Assembly: GCA_013360675.1 (NCBI GenBank)
Contig: JABWBB010000013.1
Location: 1 to 54,337, forward strand
Length of the DNA: 54,337 nucleotides
From: Phycisphaerales bacterium
GTDB taxonomy: Bacteria; Planctomycetota; Phycisphaerae; Phycisphaerales; UBA1924
Reading direction: 5' to 3'
Shown: positions 9,701 to 18,115 of the stretch, piece by piece
Layout: the number at the start of each line of letters is the position of its first letter
Position numbering within the stretch: position 1 is the stretch's first letter
The notes under the pieces: model-generated
Seen by the model: only the letters and a program-made list of their open reading frames with translations
Told to the model about the DNA's origin: nothing
The model's database searches: none
Position numbers and translations under genes: made by a program

Positions 9701-11001
9701 TGCTCGCCCTCCCGGGCGGGAGCGTGACTCTGGCGCACGTCGATGCCCCGATCCACTTCACGCACGAGGGTCTGGCTTGTGAGTCCTTCGCCGCTCGGTG
9801 CGACGAGGGATGGGCGATCCGGGGCGACGTGGCGCTGGGGCGGCCGCGCGAAGGCGGCATGGACCTGCGCGCGGGGTTCAGCGTCGAGGCCTCCTCGCTC
9901 ACGCCCGCTCTCAAGGCCGCCCTTCCCACGCCCGTGCTCGAGGCGCTGGGCTCGCTCGCGATCGATATCGCCGGCCCGCTCACGCTCGAGGGCGTCGAGC
10001 TCGCCATGACCTACCCGCCCGGCGGGGGCGACCCTGTGGTCCGCAGCGTGGGGCGGCTCAACGCCACGCAGCTCTCGGGCGAGGTGGGGGCGCAGATCAC
10101 CCGCGCCCGCGGACGCCTCGACTTCACCTACGAAGACCCCGGCGCGGGCGATTCAATCCTCGATCTCAAGGCCATCCTCGATGCGTTCCACCTGTCGGGC
10201 ATCGCGATGACCAATGGGCGTGTGCGGGTGACAGGATCGCCCGCGGGCACGCTCGTTATCCCGCTGATCTCGGCCGACTGCCACGCCGGGCGTCTCGCGG
10301 GCACGGCGTCGATCTTCCCAGGCGACAAGGACGCCCGCGGCTACACGCTGGATCTACGACTGAGCGACGTGCGTTTCGCCAACGTGCTTCAGGATCTCGA
10401 CTCCGTCCCCGAAGAGGAAGCCTCGATCCCGCCCGACGAGCGGCGCGGGCTGCTCTCGGCGGGGGTGAACCTGCGCGGGGTTGTAGGCGATGCCGCCACC
10501 CGCCGCGGACGCGGACAGGTCACGGTCCTGGGTGGGCGCATCGTCAGCATGCCCGTGCTCATGGGGATCGTGCGCATGAGCAATCTGCAACTTCCGCTCG
10601 ATGAACGTGTCGATTACGCACTGGTCGATTTCTTTGTCGATGGTGATGTGGTGCTGATCGAGGAAGCCTCGGTCCAGTCGCGCAACGTGACGATCTATGG
10701 CTTTGGCACCGCCGCTTGGCCGCAACTGGACCTCGACATGCGTTTCCGCTCGCGCAGCAAGTCGCGAATCCCGCTGATCTCGAGCGTGGTGGAGGGGATC
10801 CGCGACGAGCTGGTGACGATCCACGTGGGCGGGACGCTCCGCAAGCCCGAAGTGGGCCTGACCACGCTCCCGACGACCTCGCGCCTGGTGCGTCGCGGGG
10901 TGGGGATCCCTCCTTCCGAGCAGGAACGCCGCCTGGACCGCATCGGCCAGCGTCTGCAACCGGGCGGGGTCTCGGGGGAAGAGCCCGTCAAGCCGCGCTG
11001 A
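6718..11001 (+). CDS. Giant AsmA-like/DUF3971-type envelope protein
   Basis: The protein has about 1425 residues. A basic N-terminus is followed by one membrane anchor (about residues 24-42 from the ATG at 6727) and then an almost unbroken series of beta-strand segments rich in LTVDG-, LDIRKVEG- and VSVQARVKG-like units. This is the pattern of AsmA-family bridge proteins (AsmA, TamB, YhdP). The C-terminal 200 residues (LLSAGVNLRGVVGDAATRRG, then VLGGRIVSMPVL and a final LRKPEVGL) match the typical AsmA-like end. Such proteins form a long hydrophobic groove thought to carry lipids to the outer membrane. It sits directly behind an MlaF-like ATPase. The GTG at 6718 or ATG at 6727 may be the start; TAGAAT lies at 6708-6713. 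Confidence 0.8.
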   Translation: MERMGHNPSQAVDWSPPRLRRRRTRWLRWCLILLALFAGAYLLATRSFLTRWVVMSRIGAAVGGEASAQRVHIDPSGTFELVGLEVRAPGVAGEGGVVLACERIDGRTDFWRLMLGDVRFYSLAIARPLIRISQDADTSRLNWALLTPEAAGAGKAPSVLPQVTVVDGAIELGEHRSRESVAYATLRRIPISGVVERAPNDAGTSIITFRQGESDDAPIIQGHLSRESLALTMRGVEFQAWPPEAVPLPMRDLYQRMNLQGRVSDTTFTYDFKGGVSARLGLADVAVSLPLTERPETNGDGVPLPGQAPNDRWLRLEKVNGELAIVDNSVRATIKGLAEELPCEVSFHMEGTRADAPFTATLASRGFRMGKNPVLLRYAHGLARYRLRQFSDPTGLVDAEVTVTRAPPVNGIPGPVSVTGLVRMRDGAASFHRFPYRFEHVSGEVAFTDTRLDIRKVEGVAPTGARLHATGWISPLNNDPAMEIRVRVTGIPYDDALEAGMLHRRKALDAVFNRPRYQELLAKGLIATPAQHASAAAWLASRDEADDSVEAANARATLQRPVFELGGISNVEVVVTREEGPESIWHDTITIEIPKAGVLPERVPLPLLGENIVIVKTDEDATVRGGLYRGLRGGTAQIEARVDLESLLDPHAIFVPEVRVEARAVPIDDLLLNAIPPTPRSLGEGRSIGDMLTRLGLDGRADIDASVAINAAGDDADYRVHVVVAGVQASPRAPDGPPRLHIRDLAGQVTIDQDRLDVTLAGDLILPDATTPRDVGDATLSAALRFPAGDDPGTTSVSAQVKGLDLAVPVEDVVGIIAPEAGGAIADLRSTHTPTGVIDLIALVEGAQSLRVTARASNARNAEFGVTPGRVRVNTERGDVVVRPGTPETPGSITFENVHARVAGDGQEDGQLTLSGAIRLDAAPDPSLAPLSVSMQGARFESGLVRAVLGAGAGERAVSLLASVSPRGRFDLDASLTPTPGAWQASGVLYPRTLMLALPGGSVTLAHVDAPIHFTHEGLACESFAARCDEGWAIRGDVALGRPREGGMDLRAGFSVEASSLTPALKAALPTPVLEALGSLAIDIAGPLTLEGVELAMTYPPGGGDPVVRSVGRLNATQLSGEVGAQITRARGRLDFTYEDPGAGDSILDLKAILDAFHLSGIAMTNGRVRVTGSPAGTLVIPLISADCHAGRLAGTASIFPGDKDARGYTLDLRLSDVRFANVLQDLDSVPEEEASIPPDERRGLLSAGVNLRGVVGDAATRRGRGQVTVLGGRIVSMPVLMGIVRMSNLQLPLDERVDYALVDFFVDGDVVLIEEASVQSRNVTIYGFGTAAWPQLDLDMRFRSRSKSRIPLISSVVEGIRDELVTIHVGGTLRKPEVGLTTLPTTSRLVRRGVGIPPSEQERRLDRIGQRLQPGGVSGEEPVKPR

Positions 11002-11009
11002 ACGCCCCC

Positions 11010-11015
11010 TACGCT
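11010..11015 (+). promoter_or_regulatory. -10-like hexamer for the LOG-family gene
   Basis: TACGCT ends 7 bases before the ATG at 11023. It lies just after the stop of the AsmA-like gene, so the downstream gene may have its own leaderless transcript. Confidence 0.5.
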
Positions 11016-11022
11016 TGCACCC

Positions 11023-12144
11023 ATGGCACTGATTGAACGCCCCGGCGACGCCGGGCCCGACGACGCACAAGCCGCGGCCGATGCTCTGGCCGCACAAGCT
11101 GTCCCCGCGCTGCGCCGCGCCGATGACCCGGCGGTCCTCGAACGCATCGACGCGCTCATCGCCGACGTCACGGGCAAGAAGGGCACCTTCGACGCCCGCC
11201 TCGTCCGCGATCTGGTGCAGGCCGCGCTCAAGCTCATCCCCGACGGGCGCGACACGGGCGAGCTCAAGCTCTTCACCAATGCGGTGAAGGAACTGCGCTA
11301 CGCCCACCGCATCTTCGGCAAATACAAAGACCCGCACAAGGTCACGATCTTCGGCTCGGCCCGCACGCCCGAAACGCACCCCGACTTCCTCGCCTGCGTC
11401 GATTTCAGCCGTCGCATGGCCCAGGAAGGCTGGATGGTGATCACCGGAGCCGGGATGGGCATCATGGCCGCCGGTCACATGGGCCCGGGGCGCGAGGCCT
11501 CGTTCGGCGTGGCGATCCGCCTCCCCTTCGAGACCAACGCCAACCCGGTCATCGCGGGCGACGAGAAGCTCATCCTCTTCCGCTACTTCTTCACCCGCAA
11601 GCTCATGTTCATCAGCCAGGCCGAGGCCGTCGCCCTCTTCCCGGGCGGGTTCGGCACGCTCGACGAGGCCTTCGAGGCGCTCACGCTGGTGCAGACGGGC
11701 AAGTCCACGCCCCTGCCCATCGTCATGTGCGAGGGCGAGGGCGGCGACTATTGGCGCACCTGGGATGACTGGGCCCGCATCCAGCTCCTCGACCGCGGCT
11801 GGATCAGCCCCGAGGACCCGAGCATCTACCACATCGCCACCGACCCCGCCGACGCCGCGGCTCACATCACCCGCTTCTATCGCAACTACCACTCCTCGCG
11901 CTACGTGCGTGACGACTTTGTCATCCGCCTCCAGCACCGCCTCCGCGACGACGACGTCGCCCGCCTCGAGTCCGAGTTCTCGTCGATCATCAAGACCGGC
12001 TCGATGGTGCAAGGCGGCCCGCTCGAGGGCGAGGTCGATCACCTGCACCTCCCGCGCCTGATCTTCCGGCACAGCCGCTCGCGCTACGGGCTGCTTCGCC
12101 GGCTCATCGATCGCATCAACGATCTCGACCCCTACACGCCCTGA
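11023..12144 (+). CDS. LOG-family (lysine-decarboxylase-like) protein
   Basis: This 373-residue protein contains a Rossmann-type LOG domain from about residue 105 to 300. It starts with VTIFGSARTP, continues with ITGAGMGIMAAGHMG and has the signature PGGFGTLDE at 207-215. LOG enzymes release free cytokinin-like bases from nucleotide 5'-monophosphates, acting as nucleotide phosphoribohydrolases. Versions with long N- and C-terminal extensions, like this one, are common in bacteria with no cytokinin role and may salvage or remove nucleotides. The 100-residue N-terminal helical region and the C-terminal 70 residues are of unknown purpose. It is followed after 5 bases by a lipoprotein gene. Confidence 0.85.
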   Translation: MALIERPGDAGPDDAQAAADALAAQAVPALRRADDPAVLERIDALIADVTGKKGTFDARLVRDLVQAALKLIPDGRDTGELKLFTNAVKELRYAHRIFGKYKDPHKVTIFGSARTPETHPDFLACVDFSRRMAQEGWMVITGAGMGIMAAGHMGPGREASFGVAIRLPFETNANPVIAGDEKLILFRYFFTRKLMFISQAEAVALFPGGFGTLDEAFEALTLVQTGKSTPLPIVMCEGEGGDYWRTWDDWARIQLLDRGWISPEDPSIYHIATDPADAAAHITRFYRNYHSSRYVRDDFVIRLQHRLRDDDVARLESEFSSIIKTGSMVQGGPLEGEVDHLHLPRLIFRHSRSRYGLLRRLIDRINDLDPYTP

Positions 12145-12149
12145 GCCCC

Positions 12150-12992
12150 GTGCGCACCCTCGCCCTCATGCTCGCCCTCGCGGCCTTGCTGGCGTTCATG
12201 GGCTGCGCCTCGACCCCTCCCGCGCCGACCCCGCCGCGCGTCACCGGGGTCACCGCGTATCTCTGGAAGGTCGGTGCGAGCGACGCATCCCTCGCCGCTC
12301 TGCGCGAACCCGTGGAGGACGCGCCCCACAGCGACCCCTTCGGCGAGGGGCCCGCCGCGCTCTGGCAGGCTAACGGCGTGCGCGTGCTGGGCCTTCCCAT
12401 CGATGCCGCGACCGACCTGCGCATGCAGGCCACGCCCTCGGGTGCGCTGCGCGAATATGTCATCGGCGAGTCGCCCGCGTGGGCCGAGCTCATCCGCAGC
12501 GGGCGGTGGACCGCGCCGTTGCTGGCGCGTCTCGACACGGGCGATGTCCGCCTGGCCCCCGGCTATCTGCGCCTGCTCTGCCGCACCTGGGTCATCCCCG
12601 CCGAGATTCCCGAATCGGGCGGTCGCACACCCGCCGCCGTCCAGCTCGAGCTGGCCATCCAGCACGTGCGTGACGTGGCGCCAGCGCGGGGCACGCTCGA
12701 GTCGATGATCCCCGCCGCCCCGGCCACGATTGACGAGCAGGGCCTGATCCTTGATCGCCTGACGCTCAGCGCGGCGCTCGATGGGGCACACGCGGTGGTG
12801 CTCTTCCCCGTCTCGCTCGATGCGCCCCGGACGACGGACGAGCACCCCATGTTCGGCCCGCCCCCGCCCGCGCACCTGCGATTGGGCAACCTGCTGCTGG
12901 GCCTGCCCCCCGAGGCGGGGGGTGGCGGGGTGACGATCGTGCTCGTCCCCAGCGTGCCCGATTCCTTTGGTCTTTCTCCCTTGGCCCGATAA
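12150..12992 (+). CDS. Lipoprotein of unknown function
   Basis: The 280-residue product starts at GTG with a clean signal peptide and lipobox (LAFMGCAST, cysteine about 19), then a proline-rich linker. The rest has no recognised motif; a segment around residues 150-215 alternates strands and helices and includes LDGAHAVVLFPVSLDAP. It begins 5 bases after the LOG gene stop and probably belongs to the same transcript. The placement after an AsmA-like protein and a lipoprotein signal suggest an envelope location. No catalytic residue pattern was seen, so no function is offered. Confidence 0.7.
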   Translation: MRTLALMLALAALLAFMGCASTPPAPTPPRVTGVTAYLWKVGASDASLAALREPVEDAPHSDPFGEGPAALWQANGVRVLGLPIDAATDLRMQATPSGALREYVIGESPAWAELIRSGRWTAPLLARLDTGDVRLAPGYLRLLCRTWVIPAEIPESGGRTPAAVQLELAIQHVRDVAPARGTLESMIPAAPATIDEQGLILDRLTLSAALDGAHAVVLFPVSLDAPRTTDEHPMFGPPPPAHLRLGNLLLGLPPEAGGGGVTIVLVPSVPDSFGLSPLAR

Positions 12993-13090
12993 GAGGGGAA
13001 CCATCGGTGCGCTCTTCCACGGATTCGACGGCATTTCGCCCCATCGCCCGACGGTTCGTCACGAGCAAAGGCCGATAGCGACCAGCGCCG

Positions 13091-14344
13091 ATGCTCCGCC
13101 TGCTTGTCCATGACGCCCGACCGGGCATGGTCCTTGATCAGGCCGTGCCTCACCCGGCCAACGCCGGGGTGACGCTGCTGCGCGCCGGCGTGACGCTCGA
13201 CGAGCGGGTGCTGGCCCGCCTGCCCGAGATGGGCGTGCGCGAACTGTGGATCCGCTGTCCGCGCCTGCGCGACCTGGCGAAATTCACCGACCCTCGCATC
13301 GTTGCCGCCAACGGCAAGCTGCTGGTCATGGCCTCGGGCGCGCTCGATCCCCAATCGGGCGATCACGTGCGCATCGACTACAACGCCTATCGCAAGGCGG
13401 TGGTGGGGGTGATCGACCTGCTGGCCGCCCGCCCACGCGCGGCGATCCTCCTGGGCGAGATCGCCGCGGGTTCGAGCCTGCCCCTGCGCCACGCGGGCAC
13501 CGTCTGCTTCCTCTCGCTGCTCATGGGGCTGAAGCTCGATTTCTATCTGATCCGCGAGCGTGCGGCCCGCCTTGGCGCGCTCGCGGCCCGCGACCTGAGT
13601 TCGCTGGGCCTTGGGGCTCTGCTGCACGACATCGGGGTGCAGCGACTGGTGCCCGACGTGATCGAGCGGTGGAACCAGACCCACGATGAATCCGACCCGC
13701 AATGGCGCGAGCACGTGAAGCTCGGCTTCGAGGCCGTCAAGAACGAGCTGGACCCCTCCGCCGTCGCCGTCGTGCTGCATCATCACCAGCATTTCGACGG
13801 GAGCGGGTTCCCGCCGCGGACCGAACTCTCGGGCCTCGAACGTCCGCTGGAGGGGAACGACATCCACGTCTTTGCGCGCATCGCCGCCGCCGCCGACCTG
13901 TACGCCCGGCTCCGCCATCCAGCGCACGCGCCGGGCGCCACCGAGAAATCACTCCCGTCGGTGCCCGCGGTGCGAGCGCTGGCGCAGATGCTCCGCCCGG
14001 CGTATCGGGGTCGGATCGATCCGGTCGTGCTGCGTGCGCTGCTGATGGTCGCCCCGCCGTATCCGCCGGGCACGCTGGTCACGCTCAACGACACGACGCG
14101 CGCGGTGGTGGTGGCCCTCAATCAGGCCGAGCCCTGCCGCCCCTGCGTCGAGATCATCCGCGCGATCGACGCGAACCTCTCGTTTGACGATGCGCGGGGC
14201 GAGCGCATCAACCTCGCCAAGGACCGCACGCTCGCCATCACCCATGTTGACGGGGTGTCCGTGGCCGCCGACAACTTCGAGCCCACGCGCCCGGACGAGT
14301 TCAACCTGGATGCCTTCGTGCCCGCTTCGCGCCGCGCCGGGTGA
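13091..14344 (+). CDS. HD-GYP-like domain protein with altered motifs
   Basis: The 417-residue protein has an N-terminal region of about 120 residues, then an HD-GYP-like domain: a leading histidine at 134, HDIG at 179-182, a further histidine at 208, HHHQHFDGSGFP at 230-241 and a C-terminal IHVFARIAAAADLYARL segment. HD-GYP proteins are cyclic-di-GMP phosphodiesterases. Here the lysine that normally follows HDIG is valine and the GYP triad reads GFP, while the metal-ligand histidines and aspartates are retained. Activity is plausible but uncertain. A further C-terminal stretch of about 100 residues resembles the region that often follows such domains in signalling proteins. A 98-base gap separates it from the lipoprotein gene. 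Confidence 0.8.
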   Translation: MLRLLVHDARPGMVLDQAVPHPANAGVTLLRAGVTLDERVLARLPEMGVRELWIRCPRLRDLAKFTDPRIVAANGKLLVMASGALDPQSGDHVRIDYNAYRKAVVGVIDLLAARPRAAILLGEIAAGSSLPLRHAGTVCFLSLLMGLKLDFYLIRERAARLGALAARDLSSLGLGALLHDIGVQRLVPDVIERWNQTHDESDPQWREHVKLGFEAVKNELDPSAVAVVLHHHQHFDGSGFPPRTELSGLERPLEGNDIHVFARIAAAADLYARLRHPAHAPGATEKSLPSVPAVRALAQMLRPAYRGRIDPVVLRALLMVAPPYPPGTLVTLNDTTRAVVVALNQAEPCRPCVEIIRAIDANLSFDDARGERINLAKDRTLAITHVDGVSVAADNFEPTRPDEFNLDAFVPASRRAG

Positions 14345-14347
14345 GCG

Positions 14348-14551
14348 CTACATCAGCCGGCGCATGCGTCGAACCCAGCGCGCATACTCGAAGATGCCCG
14401 CGCGCCGCGCCCCGGGCGAGATCCCGACTCCATCACCCATCGCCGTGGTGCTGCGCCAGGTCCAGTAGGCCCCGCGCAGGCGACCCTTCGACAGCACGAA
14501 CAGCCGGGCCAGTTCGTAGACGCCGCCGATCGTGTCGATGACGTGGCGCAC
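14348..14551 (-). CDS. Small protein coupled to the epimerase gene
   Basis: This 67-residue basic protein starts at a GTG one base past the epimerase stop, so translation is very likely coupled. It has a helical N-terminus (VIDTIGGVYELARLFVLS), then a tryptophan-rich centre (LRGAYWTWRSTTAMG) and ends EYARWVRRMRRLM. The even spacing of aromatic and arginine residues and the absence of low-complexity sequence suggest a real gene. The layout may suit a peripheral membrane protein. I recall similar short proteins in planctomycete genomes but cannot confirm it here. No function is proposed. Confidence 0.65.
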   Translation of the reverse strand: MRHVIDTIGGVYELARLFVLSKGRLRGAYWTWRSTTAMGDGVGISPGARRAGIFEYARWVRRMRRLM

Positions 14552-14552
14552 G

Positions 14553-15563
14553 CTAGGTTCCCGCGAGGGTGCGACGGTACCACTCGACCGTCTCGCGCAG
14601 CCCCTCCTCGAGCGTGGCGACGGGCTCGTAGCCGATCAACTGCTTCGCGCGCGAAATATCCGCGAGCGAGTGGGGCACGTCGCCCGCGCGCATCGGCTGG
14701 AAGGTGGGCGTGAGATCGGGCACGCCGCAGACCTTGGCCATCGCCGCGGCCAACTCGGTCACTGTCACCCGACGCCCCGTGCCGATGTTCATCACCTCGC
14801 CCTTGCCCACGCCGGGCGCGACGCCCGCCAGCAGGGTGGCGAGCACGGCGTTGGCCACCGGGGTAAGGTCGCGCGACTGCGTGCCGTCGCCGAAGATCGT
14901 CGGCGCCTCGGCGTTGCACAGGCGCTTGGCAAAGGCCGCGACCACCGCGGCGTAGGCCGAGTCGGCGCTCTGACGCGGGCCGAAGATGTTGAAATACCGC
15001 AGCGAAACCGTCTGGATCGGGTAGCACGCCGCCCATGTCGAGAGCAGATACTCGCCCGTGAGCTTGCTCGTCGCGTAAGGCGAGAGAGGTTTGGTGGGCT
15101 GTGTCTCGACCTTGGGCAGCTCGGGCTGGTCGCCATACACGCTCGACGAACTGGCCAGCACCACGCGCCGGGCCCGCGTCGCCCGCGCCGCCTCGAGCAC
15201 CCGCAGCGTTCCCGTCGCATTCACGCTGAAGGTGCGCTGCGGCTCCTCGACGCTCCGCGGCACCGAGCCCAGCGCGGCCAGATGCAGCGCGACCTCGCAC
15301 CCGGTCATCGCCTCGCCCAGCGCATCGTCATCGAGGATCGACCCGTGGAAGAACCGCACGCGCTCGGGCTCGAGCTCGATCAGCCCCGAGAGGTGATCCA
15401 GCGTCGAGTTCGACAGGTCGTCGATGACGTTGACCAGCGCGCCCAGCGAGACCAGCGTGTCGCAGAGGTGCCCGCCGATGAACCCCGCGCCGCCGGTGAC
15501 GCAGACCCTGCGCCCGGCATACGCCGTCCGCAACTGCGCCACTCTGTCCGCGGGGAGTCTCAT
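14553..15563 (-). CDS. NAD-dependent nucleotide-sugar epimerase (GalE/WbpP-like)
   Basis: The 336-residue extended SDR has the NAD-binding GGAGFIGGH at 24-32, the active-site SSS...YATSK (Y163, K167), and the sugar-nucleotide-binding region RYFNIFGPRQ followed by IFGDGTQSRD. The last pattern is typical of UDP-N-acetylglucosamine 4-epimerases and related enzymes for surface polysaccharides. The substrate is not fixed by the sequence. It lies 44 bases downstream of the RNase R gene on the same strand and overlaps no neighbour. A TAGGAT hexamer sits 9 bases before the ATG, so it may also have its own promoter. Confidence 0.9.
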   Translation of the reverse strand: MRLPADRVAQLRTAYAGRRVCVTGGAGFIGGHLCDTLVSLGALVNVIDDLSNSTLDHLSGLIELEPERVRFFHGSILDDDALGEAMTGCEVALHLAALGSVPRSVEEPQRTFSVNATGTLRVLEAARATRARRVVLASSSSVYGDQPELPKVETQPTKPLSPYATSKLTGEYLLSTWAACYPIQTVSLRYFNIFGPRQSADSAYAAVVAAFAKRLCNAEAPTIFGDGTQSRDLTPVANAVLATLLAGVAPGVGKGEVMNIGTGRRVTVTELAAAMAKVCGVPDLTPTFQPMRAGDVPHSLADISRAKQLIGYEPVATLEEGLRETVEWYRRTLAGT

Positions 15564-15572
15564 CCGGGGATC

Positions 15573-15578
15573 ATCCTA
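15573..15578 (-). promoter_or_regulatory. -10-like hexamer for the epimerase gene
   Basis: TAGGAT on the minus strand, ending 9 bases before the ATG at 15563. Confidence 0.4.
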
Positions 15579-15607
15579 GGACTTGCGCCGCCGCGCCGCC
15601 TTTGGGG

Positions 15608-18094
15608 TCAGTCCTTGTCCCGACGCCACTGGCGCTTGCCCTTGTCGCGCTGCTTGCTCTTCTGGCTGCGGCGTTGCCCGCCCGTCTTGCCGCCGCTGGG
15701 GAGCGAACCGAACCCCGCCCCCTTGGCGTTGGACATCCCGCCCCCGACCTGCTTGAGGTCCTTCTTGCCCAGCGTCGCCACGCGGGCCTTGCCGGCGGCG
15801 CGGCTGGCCGTGTCGTCGATCGTCAGTTCCATCTGGCGCTTGGCCAGGTCCACCTGCGCCACCTGCACCACCACCCGGTCGCCCATGCTGAAACTGCGCC
15901 CGCTCCGCACATCCACCAGCGCGCCCGTCTTGCCGTCCATCTTCCAGATCGGACGCAGATTGTCCCGCGTCACATCGCCGGGCAGGTCCTCGGACTTGAC
16001 GAACCCGTCGGCGAGGTACTTGTCCATCTGCACGAAGATCCCGCGTGTGTTCACGCCCGTCACCACGCCCGGGAAACTCTCGCCCACGTGCTTCTCGAGC
16101 AACTGCAGCACCAGGAACTTGCGCAGCTCGCGCTCCGCCGATTCGGCGTTGTCCTCGCGCATCGACGCGTGACGCCCGATCTCGGTCAGTTCCGCCTCGT
16201 CGCGGCAGCCGTCGCGCGTGCGCAGATCACGCCCCAGGCTCTTCTTGTCCCGCTCGCCCCGCGGACGCTTGCGCCCGTTGTCGGTCAGCACGAGATATTC
16301 GGCCAGCGCGCGGTGCACCGTCAGGTCGGCGTAGCGACGGATCGGGCTGGTGAAGTGCGCGTACGCCTCGCTCGCCAGCGCAAAGTGCCCGATCAGCGCG
16401 GGGGAATACTCCGCCCGCGTCAGCGTGCGCAGCACGGCCATGTGCACCGCCCGCGCCGCCGCCGTCCCGCGCGTCGCATCGAGCAAGCCCTGCAGTTCCT
16501 GGCGCGTGGGCGACTTGGGGATCTTGAACCCCGCCACCGTTGCGGCCTTGCGCATCTCGTCCACATCCCCGGGCGTGGGCTCGGGGTGGATCCGCCGCAG
16601 CAGCGGCACGCCCAGATCCTCGAACAGCCGCCCGAGCACCTCGTTGGCCTCCACCATGAACATCTCGATGAGCTTGTGCGTGAAGGCGTCGTCCTCACGC
16701 TCGGCGTCGACCACGTGCCCCTTGTCGTCGTAGATCAGCACGACCTCGGGCAGGTCCAGCACGATCATGCCCTGCTCGTGCCGCCGGCGCTGGATGGCCT
16801 TGGCCAGCGTATTCATCTCGCGCAGCGTGTCGAGCAACTCATCGGTGTACTTGGGCGGGGTCTTGGCGTGCTTGCGGGCCTCTTCGATGTTCCCGTCGAT
16901 CAGCGCCTGCGCCTCGAGATAGGTCAGCCGCTTGCTCGATTTGATCAGCGTCTGCGCTACGCCCTCGGCCCGCACCCGCCCGCGCGTGTCGTACGTCATG
17001 AACGCCGATTTGCAGAAGCGCGGCACGCCCTCCTGCAGCGAGCAGATCCCGTTGCTCAAGATCTCCGGCAGCATCGGGATCACATGGCGCGGCAGGTAGA
17101 CCGAGTTGGCCCGGTCCGCCGCCTCTTCGTCCAGCGCGCTGCCCCGCGTCACAAAGTGCGACACATCGGCGATGTGCACGCCGATCTCCCACCCGCCCCC
17201 CTCGATCTCGGTCGTCCGCTTGATCGAGATGGCGTCGTCATAGTCCTTGGCGTCGGGCGGATCGATGGTGATGATGAACTCTTCGGTCAGGTCCAGCCGG
17301 TCGCCCAGGGCCTTGGCCCCCTCGCGCTGCCAGGCGGCCACCTCGCGTTCGAACTTCGCCGTCGCCTCGCGCGATTCCTCCACGCACGCCTCGGGGAACT
17401 CGCCGGGCAGGTCGTACGCGGCGATGACCGCCTGCGTCTCGACATCGGGGCGTCCGGCCTCGCCCAGCACGCGCGTGATCACGCCCTCGGGCAGCTCGAC
17501 GCTCCCGCCCCCGCCCGACTTCGGATACGCCGTCAACTCGACGATGACTTTGTTGCCCTCGCGGGCCTTGCTGCTCTCGGCGTCGCGGATGACGATGGGG
17601 TCGGTCAGTTCGCGCCCGTCGGGGAAGACCAGCCACTGCGTGCCGCGCCGCATCAGTTCGCCCGAGAAACTCGTGCGCTTGCGCGTGACGACTTCGACCA
17701 CGCGCCCCGCATAGCCGTCGCGCCCGCGCTCCTTGGCCACCTTCACCCGCACGATGTCGCCCGTCAGCGCGTCGCTGGTCTCGTCGGGCGGGATGAAGAC
17801 CGAACCCTCGCGCACCGCCTCGGTCGGCTGCACGAAGCCAAACCCGCGCCGGTTCTTGCGGAACGTCCCGACGATCTCGCCCCCGCGCGTGGAAATCGAC
17901 GGCAGTTGGATGAACCCCGTCTCGCCGATCTCGATCGCCCCCGCGTCGGCCATCTCCTGCACGGCCAGCGAAAAGGCCTCGCGCTCGTCCTCGGGCACGC
18001 CCAGGTCGCGCGCCAGCTCGCCGATGCGCTGGGGCATGTAATCATCGTGGCGCAGGTGATCGATCACGCGACGCGTGTGCCGGACGCTCATCAT
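15608..18094 (-). CDS. rnr: Ribonuclease R
   Basis: The 828-residue exoribonuclease has an N-terminal winged-helix region, two cold-shock-like domains (GFGFVQP at about 84-90), a catalytic RNB domain starting with TIDPPDAKDYDDAI (metal-binding aspartates 281, 284, 286 and 287), an S1 domain near residues 680-755 and a lysine/arginine-rich tail. RNase R degrades structured RNA from the 3' end and takes part in rRNA quality control and trans-translation. Length and order match the family. The start is preceded by GGAGAG at a good distance. It follows an SDR gene by 21 bases on the same strand, so both are probably one transcript. Confidence 0.97.
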   Translation of the reverse strand: MMSVRHTRRVIDHLRHDDYMPQRIGELARDLGVPEDEREAFSLAVQEMADAGAIEIGETGFIQLPSISTRGGEIVGTFRKNRRGFGFVQPTEAVREGSVFIPPDETSDALTGDIVRVKVAKERGRDGYAGRVVEVVTRKRTSFSGELMRRGTQWLVFPDGRELTDPIVIRDAESSKAREGNKVIVELTAYPKSGGGGSVELPEGVITRVLGEAGRPDVETQAVIAAYDLPGEFPEACVEESREATAKFEREVAAWQREGAKALGDRLDLTEEFIITIDPPDAKDYDDAISIKRTTEIEGGGWEIGVHIADVSHFVTRGSALDEEAADRANSVYLPRHVIPMLPEILSNGICSLQEGVPRFCKSAFMTYDTRGRVRAEGVAQTLIKSSKRLTYLEAQALIDGNIEEARKHAKTPPKYTDELLDTLREMNTLAKAIQRRRHEQGMIVLDLPEVVLIYDDKGHVVDAEREDDAFTHKLIEMFMVEANEVLGRLFEDLGVPLLRRIHPEPTPGDVDEMRKAATVAGFKIPKSPTRQELQGLLDATRGTAAARAVHMAVLRTLTRAEYSPALIGHFALASEAYAHFTSPIRRYADLTVHRALAEYLVLTDNGRKRPRGERDKKSLGRDLRTRDGCRDEAELTEIGRHASMREDNAESAERELRKFLVLQLLEKHVGESFPGVVTGVNTRGIFVQMDKYLADGFVKSEDLPGDVTRDNLRPIWKMDGKTGALVDVRSGRSFSMGDRVVVQVAQVDLAKRQMELTIDDTASRAAGKARVATLGKKDLKQVGGGMSNAKGAGFGSLPSGGKTGGQRRSQKSKQRDKGKRQWRRDKD

Positions 18095-18115
18095 TGTCTC
18101 TCCAGCCGCGTGGGC

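Noticed and set aside
5728..9765. A 1345-codon open frame on the minus strand through the ATPase and AsmA-like genes.
   Set aside because: It is the antisense shadow of genes with clear motifs; its product is rich in Arg, Gly, His and Asp and has no domain.
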